NCBI GenBank assembly: GCA_963726785.1
Contig: CAVSDJ010000001.1
Location: 1 to 64,000 of the forward strand
Length of the DNA: 64,000 nucleotides
Source: DATEKX01 sp963726785
GTDB taxonomy: Bacteria > Acidobacteriota > Blastocatellia > UBA7656
Direction of reading: 5' to 3'
Positions 29,626 to 40,026 of the stretch are shown in pieces. The position numbers were made by a program, and so were the translations under genes. Within the stretch, counting starts at the first letter, position 1, and every line of letters begins with the position of its first letter. The notes below the pieces were generated by a model. That model worked only from the letters and a program-made list of their open reading frames with translations, did not search any database and was not told the DNA's origin.

Positions 29626-30248
29626 CATACACATACTGATCGCCGACGATCACCCCATAGTTCGCAAAGGGCTACGACAGGTGATCGAGGCCGAGGCAGG
29701 GCTGAAGGTCGTAGGCGAGGCCGACGATGGTGTGATCGCGCTCGAACGCATTAAACAGCTTCAGCCCCGTGTCGCCGTTCTCGACATACACATGCCGAAG
29801 ATGAGCGGGTTTGAACTGGCCCGCGCCATACGCGAACAACGCATCGGGGTCGCCGTGATCTTCCTGACCATGCACAAGGCCGAAGACATGTTCAATGCGG
29901 CGATGGAGCTTGGCGTGAAAGGCTACGTCTTAAAAGACAGCGCCGTCACGGACATCGTCGGAAGCATCAGGGCCGCTGCCGCAGGTCAATCTTATATCAG
30001 CCCGCAACTGTCGAATTTTTTACTCAATAGAAGCATGCGCCAGGCCCGACTTGGAAGAGTTGACGCCGACCGAGCGGCGTGTGCTCAAAATGATTGCCGA
30101 ATACAAAACGAGCAAACAGATCGCCGAGCAATTGTTCATACACTCGCGCACGGTTGACAATCACCGGGCCAACATCTGCCAGAAGCTCGGACTGCGCGGA
30201 ACCCACTCGCTGCTGAAGTTCGCCGTCGAGCATAAATCGCAGATTTAG
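29606..30248 (+). CDS. NarL/LuxR-type response regulator, one frameshift
   Basis: Partner of the preceding sensor. The receiver domain shows ILIADDHPIVRKGL, phosphoacceptor Asp in VAVLDIHMPKMSG, and Lys in GYVLKDSAV. After an extra C near 30045 the helix-turn-helix output domain continues: LEELTPTERRVLKMIAEYKTSKQIAEQLFIHSRTVDNHRANICQKLGL. Removing that base gives a standard regulator of about 213 residues. The ATG at 29606 lies inside the sensor gene's last codons. The gene is convergent with the second sensor kinase; a palindromic repeat lies between them. Confidence 0.93.
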
Positions 30249-30348
30249 ATCGAACTCCAATCGTGTGTAGCGGCGATGGCCTATCATGCGCCATCGCCCC
30301 TATCACTCACGTTAAGCGATTTAGAGCGGTTTGCAAATGGATGTACGG

Positions 30349-30473
30349 TTCACCGCAGAGACGCGGAAGAGAATGATGAAGTATGAACGATGAACGATGA
30401 ATTAAAGAATTTCTCTTCCGTTCATCATTCATCATTCCGCATTCATCGTTTTCTTCTGCGTCTCTGCGGTGAA
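30349..30473. repeat. Intergenic palindrome, TTCACCGCAGAG family, copy 2
   Basis: Starts TTCACCGCAGAGACGC and ends GCGTCTCTGCGGTGAA. The internal part contains its own short palindromes (GGAAGAGAA/TTCTCTTCC; GATGAACGATGAAT). Outer arms TTAGAGCGG (30321) and CCGCTCTAA near 30508 add a second pairing. It sits between convergent genes. Confidence 0.8.
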
Positions 30474-30514
30474 CCCTCTTGCATTACCTTACATTCAATA
30501 GAAATCCGCTCTAA

Positions 30515-33500
30515 TCAAACTTGGATTCTGTTTGCAGGCTTGCGCAGCGTAAACAACATGCCGCCTTCTGCTCGTTTGCTCCAACTCGCGTCGGCTTCGA
30601 TCAGGCTTGCGCGCGAGCGAATGTTTGTCAGCCCGCGACTCGTTCTTGCGGTCTTGCTCTTAGGATCAAACCCGCGCCCGTTGTCTTCGAGTCGAATCAA
30701 CAAGCCGCCATCCGGCTCAACCATCACCGCCAACTTTACATGGGTTGCGCCCGCGTGGCGGCAGATGTTGCTCACGGTCTCTTGAACTATGCGATAGATT
30801 TGAATCTGCACTCCGGGCGCAAGCCGCAATTTTTCTTCCAGCCCTTCATCGCACTCGAACTCGTAATCGAACTTCTGTTCGTCAGGCAACTGCGCCACCC
30901 CATTCGCCAGCGCCCACTCAAGCGCAGCCGCAAGCCCTACGTTTGCGAGCGCCGAAGGACTCAGGTCTTCGCAGATGCGGCGAATCTCTGTCGAGATGGA
31001 TTCAATCTCTGATCGAAACTGAATGGGTTCTACGCCCCTGTGGCCGTTGTCTTTGTTTGCGGGCAATTGATCTGTGAGCAGAACAACCGCCTCAGGTCTG
31101 CGAGCGTTTGATCGTGCAGGTCGCGCGCTATTCGACGCCGCTCGGCTTCGGTCTCGCTCGCAAGCTGCAACCTAGTGTCGGCAAGCTGACGGTTCGCGCC
31201 TTTGAGCGCATCATTCGTTCGAGCAAGCCTGCGGTTCTGGCGATAGCCCCACCACACGGCGACCAGCGCGAGCGTCAGCAAAACCGAGAGCGCAGTCGAA
31301 GTCCATGGAAAGGGCGAGCGGGCAACTGTGAACTCGAACATCAGCGGTTCAGACGCCACCAGATCATTCGTGAATGCGCGCGCTTTGATGCGGTAAAGTC
31401 CTGCGCGAAGATTTTCCAATAGCAGTTGCGAGTCGCGCGACAGCTTTTGCTTGATAAGCTTTCCGCCCGCATCGAAAACAGAGAATGAATATTGAAACTG
31501 CTCAGGAAAAGTGCGGCTGCTTGTTGCGGCAACATCGAGCGCGATACTGTTCTGTGGATATTCCAGGCTCAGACCTGCGCGCACTTCTTCGCGCGTGAAG
31601 ATGCGTTTGCCCATCACGCGAGTCGCAAACAGCAGCGGCGCAATCAGTCCCGGCTCATATCGCGCAACGCCTCGATTCGTGCCTATCCAGATTGTTTCAT
31701 CAGTTGTCTGAGAACGCACATTGAGAATCGCGAACGCATTCTGAGACGGCAAGCCCTGCTCCATATCTACTCTCGCAGTGATCGCGCCGTCCGCATCATC
31801 TAGCAGAACCTTCTGCAATCCGGCATCATCCGTCGCGCACCACGCAATCTTTTGCGAACCGGGCACAGCGACAACGCTGCGCGCATCGCTGCCTTCGATG
31901 ATGTGAAGCAATTCGCCTGACCGCAGCGCGTAAAGCCCGCGCGCTGTTGCCAGCCACAACACGCCGCTCGTTGCAGAATCTATCGCTCGCACAGCCGCGC
32001 CCTGTAGCCTGGATAGAGCAGGATTAGTTGTTACTTGCTGGCCGTCGAATATATATACTCCTGCTTCGGTCGTACCAATCCACAATCGTTCGTCTTTCTC
32101 TGCGTGAAAGCTGATCACCTGTCGCTCGCGCGCATCGGCAGGTTCAGTCGGCCAGACAAGCGTTCGCTTAGTTCCGTCAAGTCGCTCAACGCCGCGACCG
32201 AAGCTGGCAACATAAACCGCGCCTCGAAAGATTTTTATCGCCCGGATGTTATCGCCGTTCGTCGAGCTTCCATCAATTCGCGTGAATTCATTCGCTGCTC
32301 CTTTTTGTTGAACGAACAGACCCGCGGCAGTGCCTGCGAGCAAGTGCCCCTGCGGGTCTTCTGCAATCGAATGAACTGTCTTGCCGCGCAAGTTTTCAAT
32401 CTGTTGCCAACCGGCATTGTCACGCACGAACAAGCCTCGATTTGTTCCACACCACACCGCGCCATCGCTCGATTGAAACAGCACGCGCACAAAATTGCTC
32501 TCCGCGTCATCCGAGACGCGCTCTGTCCGCAGGCCGTGCGGGTCGTAGCGACAGACGCCGCGATCAGTGCCGAACCACGCGACGCCTTCGCGGTCAACGA
32601 AAACAGAGTAGATGCGATTCGACCGCAATCCGCCCGCCGTGTTCTCAAACGTGAAATGATCGAGCCTGCGCGAGTCTTGATAGCGAAAAGCGCCTTGCCC
32701 ATCAGTTCCGACCCACAGGTCATCGCGCGCATCGAATTTCAGAGCGGTCACAGTGCCAAGCCCCGCGCTGATTTTTTCGGGATGAAGCGTGTCGCGATTT
32801 ACATATAGACCGCTGTCTTCGCTCGTAGTCTGCGCGCCGAACCACAGACGCCCGTTTGCGTCCGTCTCCATCGCTTCGACAAAGAAAGCGCGCGGGCGGC
32901 TGTTGATCTCTTTCACATCGCGCTGCTCGATTGAAAGCAGCCCGCGACTGTGCGTGCCGACGATCAACGAGTTATCAATCAACGCGAGACTGGTGAGTTG
33001 AAGCGGCACGCGGCCACTCGGATCAACGTTGAGAAGCGGGCTGTCACGCGGCTCGATTGTTTGCACAGTGAGCGAGCCATCCGGTTTGGCCGAGCAATCG
33101 AAAATAGTTCCTTGCTCGCTTACCATCACAGCGCGGCCTCGCTCAGGCAGGATGATGGCCGTAACGGCTTTGCCTTCGGTCTCGGCAATTGGCTTGAACT
33201 CGCCCGCGACCAAACGCGCCGCGCCGCTATCTGTTCCAACCCACAAAGCGCCATCGCTGTCTAGTTTGAGCGCAAGCACTCGGCCTGCGGGCAGAGCATC
33301 AACGACCATCTTCTGAATGCGACGACCGTCATATTTGGCGAGTCCGCCGTCTGTTCCAAACCACATCACGCCTTCGCCGTCTTGAGCGATGGCGCGCACG
33401 TGATTCGACGGCAGACCATGAAACAGAGTCACTGCGCCCCATTGATGGAGATTGGAAGTCGAGACAGGCGATTCATTATTTTCCGCTGAGAAAGATGTGA

Positions 33501-33546
33501 TTGATACAAGCAGCGCGATAAAAACTATGAGCGATAAGCGTCGCAC
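30515..33546 (-). CDS. Second Reg_prop/Y_Y_Y sensor histidine kinase, one frameshift, about 1010 aa
   Basis: Architecture as the first sensor: signal segment (MRRLSLIVFIALLVSITSFSA), about ten propeller units (GEGVMWFGTDGGLAKYDG, REGVAWFGTDRGVCRYDPHG), a Y_Y_Y-like domain (FQYSFSVFDAGGKLIKQ), a membrane helix (WTSTALSVLLTLALVAVWWGY), HisKA_3 with phospho-His in RRIARDLHDQTLADLRRL, then after a missing base near 31085 the frame continues LLTDQLPANKDNG and the HATPase domain (IYRIVQETVSNICRHA, LEDNGRGFDP, RGLTNIRSRA). The protein pieces overlap across 31030-31085. It lies downstream of its regulator with a palindromic repeat between. The ligand is unknown; propeller receptors of this type often sense polysaccharide fragments. 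Confidence 0.92.
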
Positions 33547-33576
33547 GATGAATGTCAGGTTTCGACTAATACAACC

Positions 33577-33658
33577 ACTTTCACCGCAGAGGACGCACGA
33601 GGGCGACGCAGAGAGTAGCTTTCCTCTGCGTGCCCTCTGCGTCCTCTGCGGTGAAAGT
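33577..33658. repeat. Intergenic palindrome, TTCACCGCAGAG family, copy 3
   Basis: ACTTTCACCGCAGAGGACGC on the left pairs almost perfectly with the complementary arm ending GCGGTGAAAGT on the right. It lies between the response regulator and its sensor kinase in the same transcription direction, so any transcript of the two genes passes through it. Confidence 0.85.
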
Positions 33659-33684
33659 GTCTCACGCTGTTTTGCATCATTCTT

Positions 33685-34422
33685 TCAGAAACCGTTTCGG
33701 TCGCGCTCTATCCAGGCGTCAAGCTCGCCCGCGGCTTTCTGAAGCTCGTCGCTATTCAACAAGCCGCGCCGCAACGCTTCAAAGAACGCGCGCGTTCGCA
33801 CGTTGTACGCGAGTTTATCGTAAGCTTCGTTCGCCGTTCCTACGGGCGACGATGCAAATAGTTTTTCGTAAAGAGTCGCCAGTCGGCTTTCTACGCCGCG
33901 AAGGCTCAGGCTGCACTTGCGCGCGATTGCCCAGTTCGACAGTCCCAGCGCGAGGTAATACAGTGCCTCCGCTTCAAACTCTGTAAGCAACGGTCGCTTG
34001 AACGAATCTTTGAACGCGGGATCAATCATGTCCGCGCCGTCTTCGAGCACGGCTGCGACGAATCGCAGAAAGCGCGATTCGGGATTGTTCTTGTCAATGA
34101 AGCCATAAGCTGGCGGCGGATTGACCGAGCGAATTATCTTGCGAATTTCGTTGATGTAGATTTCGTGCGGGAACTGAGTCCAGAAAATTATGCGCGCAGT
34201 AGGAAAGCTGCGCCAGATAGTGCGCGCGGCTTTCACGCCCGACAATCGCGGCATCTGTATGTCGAGCACGCAAAGGCGCGGGCGGTGCGCCAGAGCAAGC
34301 TCGACGGTCGCTTCGCCGTCTTCGGCTTCGATGACAGGCAGGTGCGCGGCGAACTCGCGCTCCAATAACTCGCGCAGGTAGCGCCGCTGCGCAACGTTGT
34401 CTTCCGCTATCAGAATAGACAT
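33685..34422 (-). CDS. LuxR-type response regulator, 245 aa
   Basis: Receiver domain at residues 1-125 (ILIAEDNVAQRRYLRELL; phosphoacceptor Asp in LCVLDIQMPRLSG), then a linker and a C-terminal LuxR-like helix-turn-helix (LTEFEAEALYYLALGLSNWAIARKCSLSLRGVESRLATLYEKLF). The receiver is atypical: the conserved switch Lys is placed in GFIDKNNPE rather than the usual LxKx context. It starts 3 bases after the sugar dehydrogenase stop, so the two are certainly in one transcript; the sensor kinase gene follows. Confidence 0.9.
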   Translation of the reverse strand: MSILIAEDNVAQRRYLRELLEREFAAHLPVIEAEDGEATVELALAHRPRLCVLDIQMPRLSGVKAARTIWRSFPTARIIFWTQFPHEIYINEIRKIIRSVNPPPAYGFIDKNNPESRFLRFVAAVLEDGADMIDPAFKDSFKRPLLTEFEAEALYYLALGLSNWAIARKCSLSLRGVESRLATLYEKLFASSPVGTANEAYDKLAYNVRTRAFFEALRRGLLNSDELQKAAGELDAWIERDRNGF

Positions 34423-34425
34423 AAC

Positions 34426-35724
34426 TCAACGGGCTTCTTTCTTTTTGAAAACGTAATAGACCACGCCCGCGTGATCGTCCGTGAAGAGAAACGAGTCCGC
34501 GCCCGTTCTCATCACATCGGCGGGCCTGCCGTATATTCTGCCGCCCTGCAAAAAGCCTCTCACGAAGTCTTGCGGCGCTGCTTCTTTTCTCACGCGCACA
34601 ATGCTGTAGCCGTGCCTCAAGCTGAGCTTTGACGAGCCGTGCAGAGCTACGAGAAAACTGTTCTTCAGATTCGCGTCTGTCGCAGTTGAATCGAAACGCT
34701 CGAATCCGAGCGGCGAACTGTGAGCGCGGAAAGCGTTGTAAGCCACGCTTACGTTTTTGCAATCAATCTTTTTATCGCTCTTTTGAAACTGCGGGTCTGC
34801 GTAGACCTGCGACCTGTACTGGTAGCAATAAGGCCAGCCGTAATTCGCATTCTCTTCGATTATGTACATAGTGTCTTCGGGCCTGTCATTGCCCAGATGA
34901 TCGGCTCCCATGTTGGTGACGAACAACTGCTTGTCGGCCCACTTTACCCCGACCGAATTGCGAAGCCCGCGAGCAAAGATGCGCTGGTTCTTGCCGTCCG
35001 GGTCCATTTCAACGACGGACGCTCTTACCTCCTCTTTCTCTTCGCATGCATTGCAACTGCTCCCGACCGCGACGTAGAGCTTATCGTTGCTGCCGATGAC
35101 GACAGTGCGCGTCAGATGCCACCCGCCGTATTTGTAATTGAGTCCGTAGTCCGGGAACGTCGCGAGCGCTTCGGGCTGCGAAGCGGGCGCGCTTTCGCCC
35201 GCCGTGTATTTGTAGCGCACGAGCCGGTCTGTGAGCGCGAGATAGAACCAGTGATTTTTGCTCTTGTCCGTATAAAACGCGATGCTGTTCGGATTGCGCA
35301 GGTTGGTAAGGTAAGGCGTGACGCTCGCAAATTTTCCGGTCTTCTCATCGAAGCCGTCGAGTATGTAGACAGCGCCTCTGCTATTGTCCGTGCGGTTGTA
35401 CATATCCGTGACGAAGATTCTTTTGTCAGGGCTTTCGGCCATGAATCGCACGCGCCTCAATCCTTGCGCGGCGACCGTTATTTCAAACTCCTTCGGCAGG
35501 TAGAGATTGAACGTCTTACGCTTGCCAAGCGAGATGCGATGCGGCGTCAACTTTAAAGGCTTCGATGCGACAGGCTTCGCAGTATCTGCCGGAGGATTGC
35601 TGTTCGCGGTCTGGTTGGCAAATGACATTACGGGGGGCAAGTTTTTAGCAGAGCTTTTGCCATATCCGGTCCCGAAAAATAAGGCGAGAGAAATGATAAT
35701 CAGTGTGCGTTTCATATTGGTCAT
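34426..35724 (-). CDS. Secreted PQQ-dependent sugar dehydrogenase (GSDH family), 432 aa
   Basis: Soluble periplasmic quinoprotein of the glucose/sorbosone dehydrogenase fold. Signal peptide MKRTLIIISLALFFGTGYG, then a six-bladed propeller with family motifs: FEITVAAQGLRRVRFMAESP, LRNPNSIAFY, YGGWHLTRTVVIG (catalytic-type His), VGSSCNACEE, ARGLRNSVGVKW, NYGWPYCY, HSSPLGFERF and GRPADVMRTG. These enzymes oxidise aldoses or similar alcohols using PQQ and pass electrons to the membrane. PQQ synthesis genes are not in the window. It is transcribed with the regulator/sensor genes downstream, suggesting control by an extracytoplasmic carbohydrate signal. Confidence 0.9.
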   Translation of the reverse strand: MTNMKRTLIIISLALFFGTGYGKSSAKNLPPVMSFANQTANSNPPADTAKPVASKPLKLTPHRISLGKRKTFNLYLPKEFEITVAAQGLRRVRFMAESPDKRIFVTDMYNRTDNSRGAVYILDGFDEKTGKFASVTPYLTNLRNPNSIAFYTDKSKNHWFYLALTDRLVRYKYTAGESAPASQPEALATFPDYGLNYKYGGWHLTRTVVIGSNDKLYVAVGSSCNACEEKEEVRASVVEMDPDGKNQRIFARGLRNSVGVKWADKQLFVTNMGADHLGNDRPEDTMYIIEENANYGWPYCYQYRSQVYADPQFQKSDKKIDCKNVSVAYNAFRAHSSPLGFERFDSTATDANLKNSFLVALHGSSKLSLRHGYSIVRVRKEAAPQDFVRGFLQGGRIYGRPADVMRTGADSFLFTDDHAGVVYYVFKKKEAR

Positions 35725-35888
35725 TAACTCAGGGCCTTTTGATGCTATGACTACTCGTGCGGTTGGTCAATGTGGTTATCCACAGTCGCAATGCCTGGGC
35801 AAGCCACAACGTTTCGGCGTGAGCGCCCCTCGAACGGCTGTTGGCCGCCGCGTAACGCGGATTTCGCGCCTGATGCAATATCAGCGCG

Positions 35889-37118
35889 ATGATTACTTTC
35901 CGAAATCGCAGCCTCATCATTTCAATCGCAAGCGCGTGGCTGATGTTTGTCGCCATATCGGCTGACCAGTGCGCGAGCGCGCGGACAATTCGTCAGCCAA
36001 TCGAAGACCCAGGTGGTAAAGCGATGCTTGGCTTTTACGAATCGCTCTCCCGCACAAATAAGGGCGAAGCCATCACGCGCATCCTTCACTACGGAGATTC
36101 GCACGTTGCGGCTGACCTGCTGACAGGCGCGCTCAGGCAAGATCTTCAAAGCTTCTTCGGTGACGCAGGCGCTGGCTTCGTGTTTGCGGGCCGCCCCTGG
36201 TCTTGGTATAAGCCGCGCGTTGTGACGCTCGACGCAAGCAGCGGCTGGCGCTCGGACGGACTCAATCAGGCATCGCTTGCGGAAGATGGAAGGTTCGGTC
36301 TGGCCGGGGTCAGCTTCACTGCGACGGGCGCGGGCGAATGGATCAGCCTGAGCGCGACGTGTCGCAGCGTTGATGTTTATCTACTCAAACAACCCGGCGG
36401 CGGCGCGATTGACATATTTCTGGATGGAGTCGCCTACAAGCGCAACGTGTCGCTTGCGTCGAAAAGAGGCGAGCCTGCTTACATCAAAATCGAAGCCGAG
36501 ACCGACGCTTTGCATTCAATCGAACTTCGCACGGTGGCGAAAGGCTTAGTGCGTGCGCTCGGCATAGTCGTTGAACGAGAGACTGCCGGAATTGTTTATG
36601 ACGCGCTCGGCATAAACGGCGCGCGAGCCGGTCGGTTGCTTTCGTGGGACTGGCGACTGCTCGCAAGCAATATCGAGCGCCGCGCCCCGAACTTAATAAT
36701 AATCGCTTACGGCTCGAACGAAGTAAGCGACGATGATCTTGATCTAACCGAATACGGTCAGAGCTTTTTGACCTTTCTGAATCAGTTTCATGAAGCCGTG
36801 CCTCGCGCTTCGCTGCTCGTTGTCAGTCCGCCTGATCGCGCGGTTCGAGTCGGGCGAAGATGGCAGACTGTCAGCCGTATGCCCGCGCTTGTCAAAGCGC
36901 AACGACGAGCGGCTTTTGAATCGGGCGCAGCTTTCTTTGATCTGTTTCAGGCGATGGGCGGCGCAGGCTCAATCGAGCGATGGGCGACTTTGCGAGAGCC
37001 GCTCGCTCAACGAGACCGCGTGCATCTTACGGCAGCGGGATACCGTTTAGTCGCAAGCTGGCTCTACACAGAATTGATGCGTGGATGGGAGAAGTCGAAC
37101 AAAAATGCTTTTCACTAA
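35889..37118 (+). CDS. SGNH/GDSL-type hydrolase, membrane-anchored or exported, 409 aa
   Basis: N-terminal hydrophobic segment (SLIISIASAWLMFVAISA) followed by an SGNH fold: block I RILHYGDSHVAAD with the nucleophile Ser, an inserted beta-rich domain (residues about 100-230), block III IIIAYGSNEVSDDD, and block V RDRVHLTAAGYRLVAS with the Asp/His pair, so the active site is complete. It is paralogous to the gene at 38548: both share the GDSH/GDSP block, FGDAGxGF, PWxWY and the GGG(A/D)xE/DIFLDG module. Its end overlaps the MBOAT start by 14 bases. In related systems the SGNH partner removes or transfers acyl groups on a surface polymer. Divergent from the sugar dehydrogenase gene. Confidence 0.88.
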   Translation: MITFRNRSLIISIASAWLMFVAISADQCASARTIRQPIEDPGGKAMLGFYESLSRTNKGEAITRILHYGDSHVAADLLTGALRQDLQSFFGDAGAGFVFAGRPWSWYKPRVVTLDASSGWRSDGLNQASLAEDGRFGLAGVSFTATGAGEWISLSATCRSVDVYLLKQPGGGAIDIFLDGVAYKRNVSLASKRGEPAYIKIEAETDALHSIELRTVAKGLVRALGIVVERETAGIVYDALGINGARAGRLLSWDWRLLASNIERRAPNLIIIAYGSNEVSDDDLDLTEYGQSFLTFLNQFHEAVPRASLLVVSPPDRAVRVGRRWQTVSRMPALVKAQRRAAFESGAAFFDLFQAMGGAGSIERWATLREPLAQRDRVHLTAAGYRLVASWLYTELMRGWEKSNKNAFH

Positions 37119-38532
37119 CGGCATATATTTCGTTTTCTTGATCGCGGCTTTCTTCGTCTACTGGATGATCGCGCGGCGTGCTGGCTGGCGAATCATATTT
37201 TTGGCCGTTGCCAGTTGCTTCATCTACTGGCAAGGTGCAGGTCGCGCTCTGTTGTTGCTCGTCGCCGTATCGGCGATTGATTATTCGATCACACGATTGA
37301 TGGCTCGTTCTGAAACGAAGCGAAGGCGCAAGCTGCTGCTAACGGCTTCGCTCGTTATAGACATAGGCGCGCTGTGCGTCTTCAAGTACGCAAACTTTTT
37401 CATCGAATCAGTCGCAAGCGCGGCTTCGTCGTTCGGCATTTCGATTTCACCCGCACATTTCAACCTGATCGCGCCCCTCGGCATTTCGTTTTTCATCTTT
37501 CAATCGGTTGCTTACGTGATTGACGTTTATCGCAAAGACGTTGAACCGGCAGAGAACTACGCGGATTATCTGGCATTCGTCTCGTTCTTTCCGACGATTG
37601 TCGCAGGCCCGATACTGAGAGCGCGCCAACTGCTCCCGCAACTAAGAAATCCGATCACGCTCAGCCCAGACATGGGCGGGCAGGCGCTGTTTCTGATTGC
37701 CGTAGGATTGATCAAGAAATTCGCGATTGCTGATTACCTGAGCGCGAATCTCGTTGATCGAGTCTTTGATTTCCCTGAACGCTTCTCGTCGCTCGAAGTT
37801 CTCGCGGCCATCTACGGTTATGCGCTGGAAATCTACGCGGATTTTTCCGGTTACAGCGACATAGCCATTGGTTCAGCGATGCTGTTTGGCTTTCGCCTGC
37901 CCGCGAATTTCGATGCGCCATACGTGGCAGTGGATTTGCCTGATTTCTGGCGGCGATGGCACATCTCGCTTTCGACCTGGCTGCGCGATTACGTCTTTTT
38001 CGCTTTCGTCGGCAAGCGAGCGCGAAATACGGCTGTGCTTTATTGCGGACTTATCGTGACGATGCTGGTCGGAGGTCTCTGGCACGGGCCTACGTGGACT
38101 TTTGTGCTGTGGGGATTGCTGCATGGGACAGGGCTTGTCGCTGTTCGCGCTTTTGCAAAAGGGCGGAAACGATTCGGGTTTGCGAAACGCAATAATGGCT
38201 GGTCACGCGCAGTTGGTATATTCATTACATTTCAATTCGTCTGTTTAGCCTGGGTCTTCTTTCGCGCAGAAACCCTTGAACGCGCTCTTGCTCTGCTCAG
38301 ACAGTTGACAGCATTCCATATGGACACAGCGAATCTGGCCGCTCCCGTTGCCTTGATTATCGCGCTTGGCTTCGTCGCGCACTTCTTGCCTGACCGCAGT
38401 TGGCAGTCTTTACAAAAAGGATTCATCCGACTGCCCGCGCTTGCACAGGCGTGCGTATTGTTCGCGCTTGCAATTGGGCTTTACTTCGTCGCGAGCAGCG
38501 ATGTCGTTCCATTCATCTATTCGCGCTTCTAA
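37105..38532 (+). CDS. MBOAT-family membrane O-acyltransferase (AlgI/DltB-like), 475 aa
   Basis: Polytopic membrane acyltransferase of the MBOAT superfamily. It starts MLFTNGIYFVFLIAAFFVY (ATG at 37105, the usual AlgI-type start; an upstream in-frame ATG at 37081 would add eight unlikely residues). Family blocks: SFFPTIVAGPILRARQLLPQL, YADFSGYSDIAIGSAMLFGF, PDFWRRWHISLSTWLRDYVF, and the catalytic region MLVGGLWHGPTWTFVLWGLLHG containing the invariant His. About ten hydrophobic segments are visible. It moves acyl groups across or at the membrane to an extracellular acceptor. Embedded in the SGNH-MBOAT-SGNH-ACP-KAS III gene row; the carrier protein downstream suggests its acyl donor is a thioester on ACP. 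Confidence 0.95.
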   Translation: MLFTNGIYFVFLIAAFFVYWMIARRAGWRIIFLAVASCFIYWQGAGRALLLLVAVSAIDYSITRLMARSETKRRRKLLLTASLVIDIGALCVFKYANFFIESVASAASSFGISISPAHFNLIAPLGISFFIFQSVAYVIDVYRKDVEPAENYADYLAFVSFFPTIVAGPILRARQLLPQLRNPITLSPDMGGQALFLIAVGLIKKFAIADYLSANLVDRVFDFPERFSSLEVLAAIYGYALEIYADFSGYSDIAIGSAMLFGFRLPANFDAPYVAVDLPDFWRRWHISLSTWLRDYVFFAFVGKRARNTAVLYCGLIVTMLVGGLWHGPTWTFVLWGLLHGTGLVAVRAFAKGRKRFGFAKRNNGWSRAVGIFITFQFVCLAWVFFRAETLERALALLRQLTAFHMDTANLAAPVALIIALGFVAHFLPDRSWQSLQKGFIRLPALAQACVLFALAIGLYFVASSDVVPFIYSRF

Positions 38533-38547
38533 AAGGAAAACACCGCA

Positions 38548-40026
38548 ATGAGCAGTCGCGTCAAAATGAGAGTATCAGTCCCGCATATCTCCGATGATCT
38601 GATCTTAAGATTGCGAAATCACGTTCTGTTCAACAAGACGGCTCGCGCGCTGATGATCTTCGTCGCGCTCGCGGCGCTGCCTTACGGGATTCCTTCACTC
38701 AATCGTTATCAAGTGCTCGTGCCCTCGACTCTAATCAATCTCTTACACGTTCGCGCGAGCGAAGCTTTAGATGATGTGGAGCAAGCTGACAGCCTGCGCA
38801 TGGCCGACATCTCCGACCCGAAACCAACCGGCACGATTCAGCAAATCACGCCCGGAGAAATCGAAGACCCGTCGGGCCACGCGCTCGACAGCTTTTTTGC
38901 CGCGTTGTTGAAGACCGAAACCGAAGGTGAGCAAACGCGCATCTGTCATTACGGCGATTCGCCTATTACGAATGACGGCATCACCTCGACTGTTCGCCGT
39001 CGCCTGCAACTCAAGTTCGGAGACGCCGGGCATGGATTCATTCTGATAGACAAGCCGTGGGGCTGGTACGGGCACGCGGGGGTTACGCAGGAAGCGAGTC
39101 GCGGCTGGTCGAGCGATCCGATGTTCATCTCGCGCGGCGAGCATTACTACGGATTGGGCGGCGTGAGTTTTACTACCGAAGCATCCGGTGTGACTTCTAC
39201 TTTAGGCACAGCCGTTGATGGAGATGTGGGCCGCAGCGTATCGGCTTTCGATGTTTACTATCTCGCTCGACCCGGCGGCGGTGATTTCGAGTTGGAAGTT
39301 GACGGCCAATCGTTCGGGCGAGTGGCTACTGCAAGCGAAGAAGTGCGTTCAGGTTTTCATCGCGTCACGGTTGAAGATGGCGCGCATAAGCTCACGATCA
39401 AGACCGTCGGCAACGGAGAAGTTCAGTTGTTCGGCGTTGCGCTTTGCCGAAAGGGGAGCGGCGTCCAGTACGATTCGCTTGGAGTGAACGGCGCATTCAT
39501 AGGTCTGCTCGCGCATTATCTGGACGCCGATCACTGGGCAGAGCAATTGCGCCATCGCAATCCATCTCTCGTCATCATCGGTTACGGCGCGAACGAAAGC
39601 CAGTTTGAACGCTTGCCGATGGATCAGTATGAGCAGGACACGAAAGAAGCCATTCGCCGCATCCGCGCAGCCTTGCCCGATGTTTCGATAATGCTCGCGG
39701 GGCCGATGGACAGAGGAGCGCGAGGTGCGGGCGGCTCGATAATCACGCGCCCGATGATTCCGAAACTTGTGAGCTATCAACGACGCATCGCAGCCGAGAC
39801 GGGCTGCGCATTCTTTGACACGTTCACAGCCATGGGCGGCAACGGCACAGTAGCGCGATGGTACGAAGCGCGGCCAAAACTGATGGGCGGCGATTTCACG
39901 CATCCCACCGCACAGGGCGCAGAGATTGTAGGCACGCTCATCTACGACGCGATGATCAACGCCTATGAAGAGTACAAACAAAAGGAGACAGGTATCAGGG
40001 GCCGGGGGTCGAATAAACGGGAATGA
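38548..40026 (+). CDS. Second SGNH/GDSL-type hydrolase, membrane-anchored, 492 aa
   Basis: Paralogue of the gene at 35889. One N-terminal hydrophobic segment (residues about 27-50, RALMIFVALAALPYGIPSL) anchors or exports it. Block I is ICHYGDSPITNDG, with the catalytic-type Ser; block III IIGYGANESQFE; block V GGDFTHPTAQGAEIV with Asp and His. A beta-rich insert lies between. Fifteen bases separate it from the MBOAT gene. The C-terminal tail (GIRGRGSNKRE) is encoded by the left arm of a palindromic repeat that straddles the stop codon, so the original C-terminus was probably shorter. Together the two SGNH proteins flank the acyltransferase. Confidence 0.88.
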   Translation: MSSRVKMRVSVPHISDDLILRLRNHVLFNKTARALMIFVALAALPYGIPSLNRYQVLVPSTLINLLHVRASEALDDVEQADSLRMADISDPKPTGTIQQITPGEIEDPSGHALDSFFAALLKTETEGEQTRICHYGDSPITNDGITSTVRRRLQLKFGDAGHGFILIDKPWGWYGHAGVTQEASRGWSSDPMFISRGEHYYGLGGVSFTTEASGVTSTLGTAVDGDVGRSVSAFDVYYLARPGGGDFELEVDGQSFGRVATASEEVRSGFHRVTVEDGAHKLTIKTVGNGEVQLFGVALCRKGSGVQYDSLGVNGAFIGLLAHYLDADHWAEQLRHRNPSLVIIGYGANESQFERLPMDQYEQDTKEAIRRIRAALPDVSIMLAGPMDRGARGAGGSIITRPMIPKLVSYQRRIAAETGCAFFDTFTAMGGNGTVARWYEARPKLMGGDFTHPTAQGAEIVGTLIYDAMINAYEEYKQKETGIRGRGSNKRE

